This document shows, piece by piece, positions 1-7,018 of a DNA stretch of 12,972 nucleotides. Below the pieces are notes generated by a model. It did not search any database, was not told the DNA's origin, and saw nothing but the letters and a program-made list of their open reading frames with translations. Origin of the DNA: Bdellovibrionales bacterium (GTDB lineage: Bacteria; Bdellovibrionota; UBA2361; JAGRAS01); contig JAGRAS010000011.1 of assembly GCA_020434465.1 (NCBI GenBank), forward strand, positions 1-12,972, written 5' to 3'. How positions within the stretch are numbered: position 1 is the first letter of the stretch; the number at the start of each line of letters is the position of its first letter. The position numbers and the translations under genes were made by a program.

Positions 1-1068
1 ATTTGCTTAAAAATAGCATTCTTAAATTTAAATTCATTACTTGCTGAGGATACAAGTATAAAAATTGGTGCTCTCCTTTGCCAAACTGGAGTTTGTTCAG
101 AATGGGGTGTAAACGCTTTAAATGGTGCAAAGTTAGCAGTAGAGGAAATAAATCAGAGCGGGGGCATAGATGGCAAAAAGTTAGAGCTTTTGATTGAAGA
201 TACAAGAGAGGAAAACTCTGCATTTGCAATATCAGCTTATAAGGCTCTTAGACTAAAAAAAATTAGTTACTTTATTGGTCCCTCATGGTCCGCTGCTGGT
301 TTAGCAATAGCTCCTATTGTTTCAAAAGATCGCTCTGTAATAATGATTAGCCCATCTATTGGTGTGCCTGAATTTAATGAGACAGGCGACAATATATTCA
401 GTCTTTGGCCTCATGATAGAATTAGCACAGAAAAATTAGCGGAATTCGCTTTTTCTAAAGGCTGGAAAAAGATTGGTATTCTAAGCAGCCAGCAGCCTTG
501 GGAAAGCCAGCAAGGTCGAGTTTTTAAAGAAAAATTTCTGTCACTTGGAGGAGAGATAACAGCCCTTCTTGAGCCATTATCAGGAACTAGAGATTTAAAA
601 ATCGAAGTTTTAAAATTAGTTAACAGTAAACCTAATGCTATTTTTATCTCGAACTTCTCTTCAATGGATGTTGCTGCTCAGGAAATTTCCAAATTGAATT
701 ATACTGGAGAAAAAATATTAATTCTAGTTGATAAACAAAGGTTAGAGAATTCAAATGGAACTTTAGATGGTTCCTTTGTTGCAATGTACCCCGAGGCCTC
801 AAATGAATTTAAACAAAAGTTTTTCAAAAAATTTGAATATGCGCCAACAAACTCAGCAGATACAGCTTATGACGCAGTCAAACTGCTTTACCATGCTTTG
901 ACTAATCAAAGTGGAAATTTAGATCTTCCTTTAAAAGAAATATTGTTAAAAACCAACTTAAATGGTGCTGCTGGATATGTAAATTTTGATAGTACAGGAG
1001 CAGTTGCAAAAAACCCAGTCTTGAATAGAGTTGAAAATCAAAACTTAGTAGAAGTTAATTGGAATTAG
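1..1068 (+). CDS. Periplasmic ABC-transporter substrate-binding protein, LivK-like (5' partial)
   Basis: Frame 1 is open from the first base to TAG at 1066-1068, giving 355 residues. The start codon lies just left of the window. An in-frame TTG at 190 is internal, because the conserved N-lobe begins well before it. The first 15 residues look like the end of a signal peptide (hydrophobic, ending SLLA/ED), which places the mature protein in the periplasm. The mature start IKIGALL, then LNGAKLAVEEINQSGG and GKKLELLIEDTREE, is the signature of the Peripla_BP_6 / branched-chain amino-acid receptor family (type I periplasmic fold). Later family signs are the TAYDAVKLLYHAL helix and the GAAGYVNFDSTG strand near the C-terminus. 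Such proteins capture amino acids or related small solutes for an ABC importer, but no permease or ATPase gene is in view. Residues 27 and 32 (CQTGVC) put two cysteines in the first ligand-binding loop. The ligand cannot be told from sequence. The 3' end overlaps the convergent YceI-family gene by 14 bp. Confidence 0.88.
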   Translation: MCLKIAFLNLNSLLAEDTSIKIGALLCQTGVCSEWGVNALNGAKLAVEEINQSGGIDGKKLELLIEDTREENSAFAISAYKALRLKKISYFIGPSWSAAGLAIAPIVSKDRSVIMISPSIGVPEFNETGDNIFSLWPHDRISTEKLAEFAFSKGWKKIGILSSQQPWESQQGRVFKEKFLSLGGEITALLEPLSGTRDLKIEVLKLVNSKPNAIFISNFSSMDVAAQEISKLNYTGEKILILVDKQRLENSNGTLDGSFVAMYPEASNEFKQKFFKKFEYAPTNSADTAYDAVKLLYHALTNQSGNLDLPLKEILLKTNLNGAAGYVNFDSTGAVAKNPVLNRVENQNLVEVNWN

Positions 1069-1639
1069 CTAAAAACAAAAGATTAAAGTTAATTTTTGCC
1101 GATATATATTGTTCTCCAAAAACTGCAATTTCTTTTGGCCAATTAATATCAAAATCTTTTGATTCGACTTGTGCAATAAAATTCAACCGACCAGGCTGAG
1201 AATTTTTTTGTATTGCATAAAAAACAGCAGCTTTTCTCTTACCTGAACCTATTAGATAGCCTGCTACTTTTAACTTATCAGTTCCAACTTTAGAAATATC
1301 AGTACTCTCAAATTGAAAGTTTGGATTATCTAAGGTGTTGGCAAGACTTGTAAGCGCAACCGTAGTGCTTATTGATTGATCACTTAGGGTAAATTTTGAA
1401 ACGTTCAAACTTATATTGATTTTTAAGATTTTATTCAGATTTGGATCAAAAGTTAATTTACCAGTGTATTCTTGGAATCTTCCACCAGTTTGAATGATTG
1501 GTGAGCTAAAAATGAAGTCAACTCTTGAGTCATTTTGTGCTAGATTAAAATCTGTAACTTCAGTTCTTACTACTGGCTCTGCAAATAAAGGTGCTATAAA
1601 TAGGGTAAAAATTTGCAAGAAAAAAATAACTAGTTTCAT
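1055..1639 (-). CDS. YceI-family secreted protein
   Basis: A 194-residue protein with ATG at 1639 and TAA at 1055-1057. Residues 1-20 form a signal peptide with a charged start (MK), a hydrophobic core (LVIFFLQIFTLFIAPLF) and an A-E-P junction, so export to the periplasm is expected. The body matches the YceI-like lipocalin-type beta-barrel. It has a strand pair around FIFSSPIIQTGGRFQEYTG followed by the family-typical KLTFDPN, then NISLNVSKFTLSDQS, the TLDNPNFQFESTDI segment (the usual 'FD-x-x-x-P-x-x-x-F-x-S' region), a KVAGYLI strand and the closing VFGEQYISAKINFNLL. YceI proteins bind isoprenoid-type lipids or amphiphiles in a hydrophobic channel; the ligand here is unknown. No Shine-Dalgarno sequence precedes the ATG. 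The gene converges with the binding-protein gene (14-bp overlap). It has the same strand as the unrecognised gene upstream but is separated from it by 167 bp, so it may have its own promoter. Confidence 0.82.
   Translation of the reverse strand: MKLVIFFLQIFTLFIAPLFAEPVVRTEVTDFNLAQNDSRVDFIFSSPIIQTGGRFQEYTGKLTFDPNLNKILKINISLNVSKFTLSDQSISTTVALTSLANTLDNPNFQFESTDISKVGTDKLKVAGYLIGSGKRKAAVFYAIQKNSQPGRLNFIAQVESKDFDINWPKEIAVFGEQYISAKINFNLLFLANSN
1182..1209 (+). terminator. Terminator-like hairpin downstream of the binding-protein gene, inside the opposing gene
   Basis: TTCAACC (1182-1188), a 5-nt loop (1189-1193) and GGCTGAGAA (1194-1202) form an imperfect stem with one A-C mismatch and one bulged G. 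Seven T residues (1203-1209) follow directly. The A-run before the stem (1178-1181) can extend the pairing into the T-run. The direction is right to stop transcription from the substrate-binding gene about 115-140 bp past its stop codon. The site lies antisense within the YceI-family gene, because the two genes overlap tail to tail and leave no intergenic room. The stem is short and imperfect. Confidence 0.4.
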
Positions 1640-1732
1640 AGGAACTAATTTTTAACATTTATCTTAAAAAGGGCAATTTTAAAGAAATTAGGAGCCTAAG
1701 CCTAGTCTATCACTTAATTATGCGGCAAGGTA

Positions 1733-1782
1733 TATACTCAACGAAGTATAGTTTTACCGGTTCAGATCTAAGCTCTTTAGAT
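1733..1782. other. Two short perfect hairpins in the 167-bp gap between two minus-strand genes
   Basis: The gap 1640-1806 holds no gene. Within it, TATACT (1733-1738) pairs with AGTATA (1745-1750) around a CAACGA loop, and ATCTAA (1766-1771) pairs with TTAGAT (1777-1782) around a GCTCT loop. Neither is followed by a T-run on the minus strand, so neither is a standard intrinsic terminator for the gene ending at 1807. They could be weak leader or 3'-UTR structures, or chance pairings in AT-rich DNA. Confidence 0.25.
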
Positions 1783-1806
1783 AAATAGGAAGTTATTTCA
1801 GATCCG

Positions 1807-2931
1807 CTAAATGTCGCTGACTATATTACGCTTTGAAAAATGCATTTTTAACTTTAGTGCAGTTTTCCAATCTTTTACACTTAATAAAAGGCCTTTTTTA
1901 TCTTCACAAGAGAAATACTTTTCATTTAATAAGCTGATAAGCTCTTCCGAGATTTCATTTGAAAATTCAACTTTTACTGGGTTTGCAAAATCATATGCAG
2001 CTAAGTTTTGTTTTGTAGATGCATAATTATTCAGATCAACTCCACTGTCATTTGGCACTATTTGTATTTCTTGAACTCTTCGAGGTATTGATGTCTCTAC
2101 AAGTGCTAAAGGCTCTCTCCGTGTAAGTGAAGGCATAACTAGACTATTATAATCTTGAAGGTTTTCATTTCTCTTAGTCGGTGACTCAGCTAAATTTCTC
2201 CTACTGCCAAATGATTGTTCGCTGGGAGTCTTACTCTTTAAGCGCTTAACATCAGTTTTACTTACTTGCTTAGATCTTAGCGGTGTTTGTTTATTGTCTG
2301 TTTCATGCTGAAGTTTTTTGTCTAAAAACTTTATGAACTTTCTTTTGAGGTTTGGTATATGAATTTTCCCGGGCTTTCTTCGCACCAGTACAGTATTAGT
2401 AGTTCCATCTTTAGATCGCTTAATAACTATTGGAAAATTAGCTAATAAGGCTGCTACCGCGACTGAATTAATACTAAGTGAGCATGCTACTGATTTATCT
2501 GATAATATTCTAATTCCTCTGATTTCATCTAAAAGTTTAGAACTTCTATTATAGTGCTCCTCTGTTGTCTGTGAATGGTCTATGTAGCCAATTTGCCTTA
2601 GTAAGTTTTTTAAATCATTTGATAGATTTACAGAAAGAGATTGGGTTTTTGTTTTTCCCTTAATATCAAAAGTAATATCTGAAAAAACTTCCTCAATTAT
2701 CTTAGAAAGTTTTTTTGTATCAATACCAACGCCACCGAAAAGTGAAGGATTAAAATTTATGTCAATTGCAATCGTAAAGATTGATTTTCCCTTTGGGTCA
2801 ATATATTTGAAGCGGGTAAAGTTTACAAAAAATACTGATTCGATCTCAGCATTTAGACAATACTCTTCAAGTCTTTCTTCTATTGTGGAGATATCAACTG
2901 CTGATCTAACTTCTGCTATTTGAGCGGGCAT
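1807..2931 (-). CDS. Unrecognised cytoplasmic protein with basic, probably disordered middle region
   Basis: A 374-residue protein if read from ATG at 2931, with TAG at 1807-1809. That ATG is preceded by GGAG four bases upstream, one of the few SD-like sites in the window. A TTG at 2955 would add eight residues but has no SD, so I chose the ATG. I do not recognise the family. Residues 1-120 look globular, with mixed helix (AVDISTIEERLEEYCLNAEI) and strands (SVFFVNFTRF, SIFTIAIDINF). Residues 148-170 form a hydrophobic stretch (VACSLSINSVAVAALLANF and on) bounded by Lys146 and Lys171-Arg172, which is either a buried core helix or a single membrane span. Residues 171-253 are strongly Lys/Arg/Ser/Thr-rich and probably disordered. 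A small C-terminal segment (about 310-374) again looks folded. No signal peptide is seen. The basic region would suit nucleic-acid or membrane-surface contact, but that is inference. It stands alone, divergent from alaS across a 354-bp gap. Confidence 0.72.
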   Translation of the reverse strand: MPAQIAEVRSAVDISTIEERLEEYCLNAEIESVFFVNFTRFKYIDPKGKSIFTIAIDINFNPSLFGGVGIDTKKLSKIIEEVFSDITFDIKGKTKTQSLSVNLSNDLKNLLRQIGYIDHSQTTEEHYNRSSKLLDEIRGIRILSDKSVACSLSINSVAVAALLANFPIVIKRSKDGTTNTVLVRRKPGKIHIPNLKRKFIKFLDKKLQHETDNKQTPLRSKQVSKTDVKRLKSKTPSEQSFGSRRNLAESPTKRNENLQDYNSLVMPSLTRREPLALVETSIPRRVQEIQIVPNDSGVDLNNYASTKQNLAAYDFANPVKVEFSNEISEELISLLNEKYFSCEDKKGLLLSVKDWKTALKLKMHFSKRNIVSDI

Positions 2932-3285
2932 AAGACTCCAATTTCTTAGGCACAAAATATAAAAATGATTTATTTATGAAAAGCAAAAAAAATGCGATCC
3001 TATTAGTTTAGCAGAAAACTAATCTCTTGCTAATCAACAGTGAACACGAGCAAAGCTTGCTTTGAACTTCGCTTGAAAAAATTTTATCTTTTACTCTCTC
3101 GAGTTCTGTCACCAATACTTTCTTAACTACAAGGTTTTTAATCGCTATTCTCAGCTAAGAGCAAAACTTAGGCTAAATACCTCTTTTAAAAGCTAATTAT
3201 TTGGTATAACTACGATTTAAGTAGTTCGACAGAAGCTTTTATTTAAGATAAGTTTCCTTTAGTATATAGATTTATTGATTTTTTT
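2932..3285. other. Gene-free stretch upstream of alaS with several hairpins
   Basis: No credible coding sequence on either strand, and no tRNA cloverleaf; the GTTCGA near 3225 has no pairing T-arm. The visible structures are: a perfect 8-bp stem ATTAGTTT (3002-3009) / AAACTAAT (3016-3023) with a 6-nt loop; CAAAG / CTTTG (3051-3055 / 3060-3064); and AGCTAAG (3153-3159) / CTTAGGCT (3167-3174) with one bulged G. Read on the minus strand, the first stem is followed after several bases by eight T's (complement of the A-run near 2987-2994), in the 5' leader of the unrecognised gene. That arrangement could act as an attenuator. The right part holds the probable alaS promoter. Confidence 0.4.
3202..3210 (+). 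promoter_or_regulatory. Candidate extended -10 promoter for alaS and the downstream genes
   Basis: TG-G-TATAAC matches the extended -10 consensus TGnTATAAT, with the hexamer 5 of 6. No good -35 hexamer stands 16-18 bp upstream, which extended -10 promoters tolerate. Transcription would begin near 3217, giving an untranslated leader of about 70 nt before alaS. Confidence 0.4.
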
Positions 3286-5946
3286 ATGAAGACTAAAGAA
3301 ATAAGAAAAGCGTTTTTAGAGTACTTTGCCTCAAAGGGTCATACAGTTGTGCCAAGCTCAGCTGTTGTTCCAGAAAACGATCCCACCATTCTTTTTACCA
3401 ACGCTGGTATGAACCAGTTTAAAGACTGCTTTCTTGGCGCTGAGAAAAGGGACTATGTAAGAGCAGCAAGTTGTCAAAAATGTATAAGAATTTCTGGCAA
3501 GCATAATGACTTAGAAAATGTAGGTGTAACTGCACGCCATCATACTTTTTTTGAAATGTTGGGAAATTTTTCTTTTGGAGATTATTTTAAAGAAGATGCG
3601 ATTAAGTTTGCTTGGGAGTTTGTTACTGATATTTTAAAACTAGATAAAAAAAGACTTTGGGCTACCGTGCATGTTAGCGATGATGAGGCTGAAGCGCTTT
3701 GGAAACAGCATTCAGAAATCCCACAAGATAAAATTTTGAGGCTAGATGAAGATAACTTTTGGGCAATGGGAGATACTGGCCCATGTGGCCCAAGTTCTGA
3801 AATTTTCTACTACTTAGGCGAAGATCTAAAAAAACAATCTAAAGAAGACTTTTTAAAAGATGATGGCACTTACATAGAAATTTGGAATTTAGTGTTCATG
3901 CAATACAACCGTAGCGAAGATGGCCTTAAAACTCCGCTGCCAATGCAGTCTGTTGATACTGGTGCTGGCCTTGAAAGAATAGCAGCAATAATGCAGGGTA
4001 AAAAATCCAACTGGGATAGTGACCTTTTAAGATCTATTATTGCAAAGGTAGAAAAAGTTTCTGAAAAAAAATACGATGGTAGTTCTTATAAAATCAGAGA
4101 TCTACAAAAAGATACAGCTTATGCAACAGATGTAGCAATGCGTGTAATTGCAGATCATGCACGCATGGCTTGCTTTTCTTTAGCTGATGGCGTGATGCCA
4201 AGTAGTGATGGGCGGGGCTATGTTCTGCGCAGAGTTATTCGTCGAGCAATAAGGCATGGAAAAGTTCTAGAGTTTAAGGATCCATTTTTTGCAGGCATTT
4301 GCAATGAAGTAATTTCATTAATGGGAGATCACTACAAAGAATTAGTTGAAAAACGCGATCATATTCTAAAAGTTGCAGACGCTGAAGAAAAAAAATTCTA
4401 TGAAACCTTAGATAGTGGCCTTGAAATCCTTAAAAAAGAAGCTAACATGGTAAAACCTGGAAAACTTTTTTCCGGAAAAACAGCTTTTACACTGCACGAT
4501 ACTTATGGTTTCCCATTAGATCTTACTCAAGATGCGCTTAAAGCATATTCATTAAGCGTAGATGTTGATGCATTCAATAAAGCAATGAGTGAACAAAAAG
4601 AAAGATCTAGAGATGATCGTAAATCACAAGGAATTTCTTATACTGCCCATAAAGTAAATGGGGATGCTACCAAGTTTTTAGGTTATTCTGAGATAAATGT
4701 TGAATCTAAACTTCAAGACATTCTGGGTATAGAGCAGCTTGAAAAAGAGCAAAGAAAAAAATTCCTAACTGGTGATAAGTTTGCATTGGTTTTTGAGGAG
4801 ACTCCTTTTTATGCGGAGTCTGGAGGTCAAGTTTCAGACCTTGGGATTATTAATTTTAATGATGCCAAGTTGGAAGTCCTCGATGTTCAAAAAACTCCTG
4901 ATGGGCATTTTGTTCATAGTGTGAATTTAGTTGATGGAGAGTTAGACAAATCTGCTTTAGGTAAAAAAGCAACTTTAGAAATTGATATAACTCGAAGAAA
5001 TCTTATTAAGACTAACCACTCTGCAACTCACTTAGTTCACAGTGCTTTAAGGATGGTACTTGGCGATCATGTTAAACAAGCTGGTTCAAGAGTTGATGAT
5101 AAGACTTTAAGATTTGACTACTCGCACTTTGAGCCAGTTAGTAATGAACAGCTTGATGAAATTCAAAGTATTGTAAATAAACAAATTAGATCAAATCATG
5201 AAGTACAAATTAAAGAAATGAAATTAGAGGACGCTAAGAAAATTGGTGCAATGGCGCTCTTCGGTGAAAAATATTCAGATATAGTAAGAGTAGTTGAAAT
5301 TGGTCCGGACTCACTTGAGCTTTGCGGTGGAACTCATGTAGAGCGCAGTGGGGACATTGGTTTCTTGATGCTTGCAAATGAAGGTGGTATCTCTTCAGGT
5401 GTGCGCAGAATTGAATGCTGGTCTGGCTTGAATGCAAACCAAAACTTCTTACTTGAAAGAGCTCAAAATACTCAAATTGCTCAGATGCTTAAAGCTGGTG
5501 ATAAGCTGCCTGAAAGAGTCGAAAAAATGCTGGCTAGAACGCGCGATCTAGAGAAAGAACTTGAAATTTTAAAATCGCGTCTCGCTTCTGCTGCAACCGG
5601 TGATTTAAGTCATAAAACCAGAATAAGTCCTAATGGAATCAAGGTGATAGCTGAAAAAGTAGAAGATGCAGATCCTAAAACTCTTAGAGATATGGTCGAT
5701 AAATTAAAGAACCAATTAGGTACTGGAGTGGTTGCTTTAGCATCTAGTCAAAAGGGGAAAGGACTGATTGTTGCCGGAGTGACATCTAACCTTACAGACT
5801 CTTTAAATGCCGAAGTACTGGTTAAAGAAGTAGCTGCTGACTTAGGTGGAAAAGGCGGAGGCAGAGCTGATTTCGCCCAAGCAGGAGGTGTTGATCCTGC
5901 AAAACTTGGCAGTGCATTAGAGAAACTGTTTACTCTAGTTTCTTAA
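3286..5946 (+). CDS. alaS: Alanine--tRNA ligase (AlaRS)
   Basis: An 886-residue cytoplasmic class II aminoacyl-tRNA synthetase (E. coli AlaRS is 876). It charges tRNA-Ala with alanine and hydrolyses mischarged Ser/Gly. The catalytic core begins at residue 1 (IRKAFLEYFASKGH, then PENDPTILFTNAGMNQFKD). Class II motif 1 to 2 is seen as GVTARHHTFFEMLGNFSFGDY, and the core continues through the GDTGPCGPSSEIFY region to the Asp/Gly-rich DTGAGLERIAA motif. The central editing domain carries the zinc-binding HxxxH at 578-582 (NHSATHLVH) with the partner C680xxxH684 (CGGTHV), so editing should be intact. A coiled-coil stretch (about 745-775) leads to the C-Ala oligomerisation/tRNA-elbow domain, ending with GGKGGGR (854-860) and DFAQAGG. 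No Shine-Dalgarno precedes the ATG; the nearby sequence is almost all T. The gene stands 21 bp before phoH on the same strand and probably leads a four-gene transcript. I see no T-box or other riboswitch in its leader. Confidence 0.98.
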   Translation: MKTKEIRKAFLEYFASKGHTVVPSSAVVPENDPTILFTNAGMNQFKDCFLGAEKRDYVRAASCQKCIRISGKHNDLENVGVTARHHTFFEMLGNFSFGDYFKEDAIKFAWEFVTDILKLDKKRLWATVHVSDDEAEALWKQHSEIPQDKILRLDEDNFWAMGDTGPCGPSSEIFYYLGEDLKKQSKEDFLKDDGTYIEIWNLVFMQYNRSEDGLKTPLPMQSVDTGAGLERIAAIMQGKKSNWDSDLLRSIIAKVEKVSEKKYDGSSYKIRDLQKDTAYATDVAMRVIADHARMACFSLADGVMPSSDGRGYVLRRVIRRAIRHGKVLEFKDPFFAGICNEVISLMGDHYKELVEKRDHILKVADAEEKKFYETLDSGLEILKKEANMVKPGKLFSGKTAFTLHDTYGFPLDLTQDALKAYSLSVDVDAFNKAMSEQKERSRDDRKSQGISYTAHKVNGDATKFLGYSEINVESKLQDILGIEQLEKEQRKKFLTGDKFALVFEETPFYAESGGQVSDLGIINFNDAKLEVLDVQKTPDGHFVHSVNLVDGELDKSALGKKATLEIDITRRNLIKTNHSATHLVHSALRMVLGDHVKQAGSRVDDKTLRFDYSHFEPVSNEQLDEIQSIVNKQIRSNHEVQIKEMKLEDAKKIGAMALFGEKYSDIVRVVEIGPDSLELCGGTHVERSGDIGFLMLANEGGISSGVRRIECWSGLNANQNFLLERAQNTQIAQMLKAGDKLPERVEKMLARTRDLEKELEILKSRLASAATGDLSHKTRISPNGIKVIAEKVEDADPKTLRDMVDKLKNQLGTGVVALASSQKGKGLIVAGVTSNLTDSLNAEVLVKEVAADLGGKGGGRADFAQAGGVDPAKLGSALEKLFTLVS

Positions 5947-5967
5947 TTAAAGGTTTTTCCAATAAGA

Positions 5968-6996
5968 ATGGAAGCATCAGAAAAAAAGAACGAAAAAGCA
6001 AACGGCAAAAAAAACGGTGGTCCTACTGCTGAAACAGTCGAACGAAATTTTTCTGTTAGAGACGGAAAAATATTTCCATTACTTGTTGGTGAACAAGACT
6101 CAAATCTACAAGTTATTGAAAGATTATTAGACGTAACCATTGGACGTGGCAATGAGGGTTTGATTATCCGAGGTCAAGACGCTCAAGCAGATTTAGCCGT
6201 CGATTTGTTAGTTCAAATTTCAGAACTGCTTTCGCAGGGTGAAACTATCTGGCCAGGTGATATGGAGAGAGCGATTAAAATGCTTTCAAAAAATCGCAAA
6301 GCTCGCCTGGCAGATCTTTTTCGTGATCAAATTAGAGTTGCTGGACGTAAGCACAATATTGTTCCAAAAACTTTTGCTCAGAAGCGTTATATTGACGCGA
6401 TTAATCTTCATGATCTGGTATTTGGTGTTGGACCTGCTGGAACAGGTAAAACATATTTGGCTATGGCAATGGCTGTACAAGCGCTTGTAAAAAAAGAAGT
6501 GAAAAGAGTTGTTCTTTGCCGTCCAGCAGTTGAAGCTGGTGAGAAACTAGGATTTTTACCAGGTGATATGGCTGAAAAGGTTAACCCCTATTTGAGACCA
6601 TTATACGATGCATTACATGATATGGTTGAACCTGAACGTGCAGAAGAAATGGTAGAAAAAGGACAAATTGAGGTTGCGCCTCTTGCATTTATGCGTGGTA
6701 GAACTCTTTCAAACGCGTTTGTAATTTTAGATGAAGCCCAAAATACAACAGAAGTTCAAATGAAAATGCTATTAACACGGCTTGGAAGGAACTCTAAATG
6801 TGTAATAACAGGAGACGTAACTCAAATAGATCTACCTAGAGGGGTAAGATCTGGTATGATTCAAGCATTGAGAATATTAAATGATATTCCAGAAATTTCG
6901 ATTTCGCATTTTTCAGAAGAGGATGTTATACGGCACCCGCTTGTTTCTTCAATCATTCAGGCCTATAGCAAGGCTGATGGAGGGGGAGAATCCTAA
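5968..6996 (+). CDS. phoH: PhoH-family ATPase (YbeZ type)
   Basis: A 342-residue cytoplasmic P-loop ATPase of the PhoH/YbeZ family. It has a short Lys-rich N-terminal tail (residues 1-25), then a KH-like RNA-binding segment (about 38-85, with NLQVIERLLDVTI and GRGNEGLIIRGQ), then the PhoH ATPase core. Walker A is GPAGTGKT at 155-162 (Lys161), and Walker B is VILDEAQN at 252-259 (Asp255, Glu256). The family-typical RPAVEAGEKLGFLPGD and the sensor-like VITGDVTQIDLPRG are also present. PhoH/YbeZ works with the endoribonuclease YbeY in RNA metabolism and rRNA maturation, and in many genomes the two genes are linked, as here (ybeY is the next gene but one). It follows alaS by 21 bp and precedes the 7TM-HD gene by 22 bp, so co-transcription is likely. 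It ends with tandem TAA TAA. The only purine-rich motif (AAAGG) is too far from the ATG to be a normal SD. Confidence 0.95.
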   Translation: MEASEKKNEKANGKKNGGPTAETVERNFSVRDGKIFPLLVGEQDSNLQVIERLLDVTIGRGNEGLIIRGQDAQADLAVDLLVQISELLSQGETIWPGDMERAIKMLSKNRKARLADLFRDQIRVAGRKHNIVPKTFAQKRYIDAINLHDLVFGVGPAGTGKTYLAMAMAVQALVKKEVKRVVLCRPAVEAGEKLGFLPGDMAEKVNPYLRPLYDALHDMVEPERAEEMVEKGQIEVAPLAFMRGRTLSNAFVILDEAQNTTEVQMKMLLTRLGRNSKCVITGDVTQIDLPRGVRSGMIQALRILNDIPEISISHFSEEDVIRHPLVSSIIQAYSKADGGGES

Positions 6997-7018
6997 TAAA
7001 ACTTTTCACAAAATATAA

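Noticed and set aside
950..970. Minus-strand terminator for the YceI-family gene (ACCA/TGGT with T-run)
   Set aside because: The stem is only four base pairs with a 7-8 nt loop, which is too weak to call.
190..1068. Binding-protein gene starting at TTG 190
   Set aside because: The conserved N-terminal lobe and the end of a signal peptide are encoded upstream in the same open frame, so the gene is cut by the window edge.
3221..3236. tRNA T-arm suggested by GTTCGAC upstream of alaS
   Set aside because: The flanking bases do not form a 5-bp T-stem, and no acceptor or anticodon arms can be drawn.
5234..5437. Minus-strand open frame inside alaS
   Set aside because: It is a shadow of the alaS coding frame with no start signal and no family resemblance. 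The same holds for the short open frames inside phoH, prfB and the two orphan genes.
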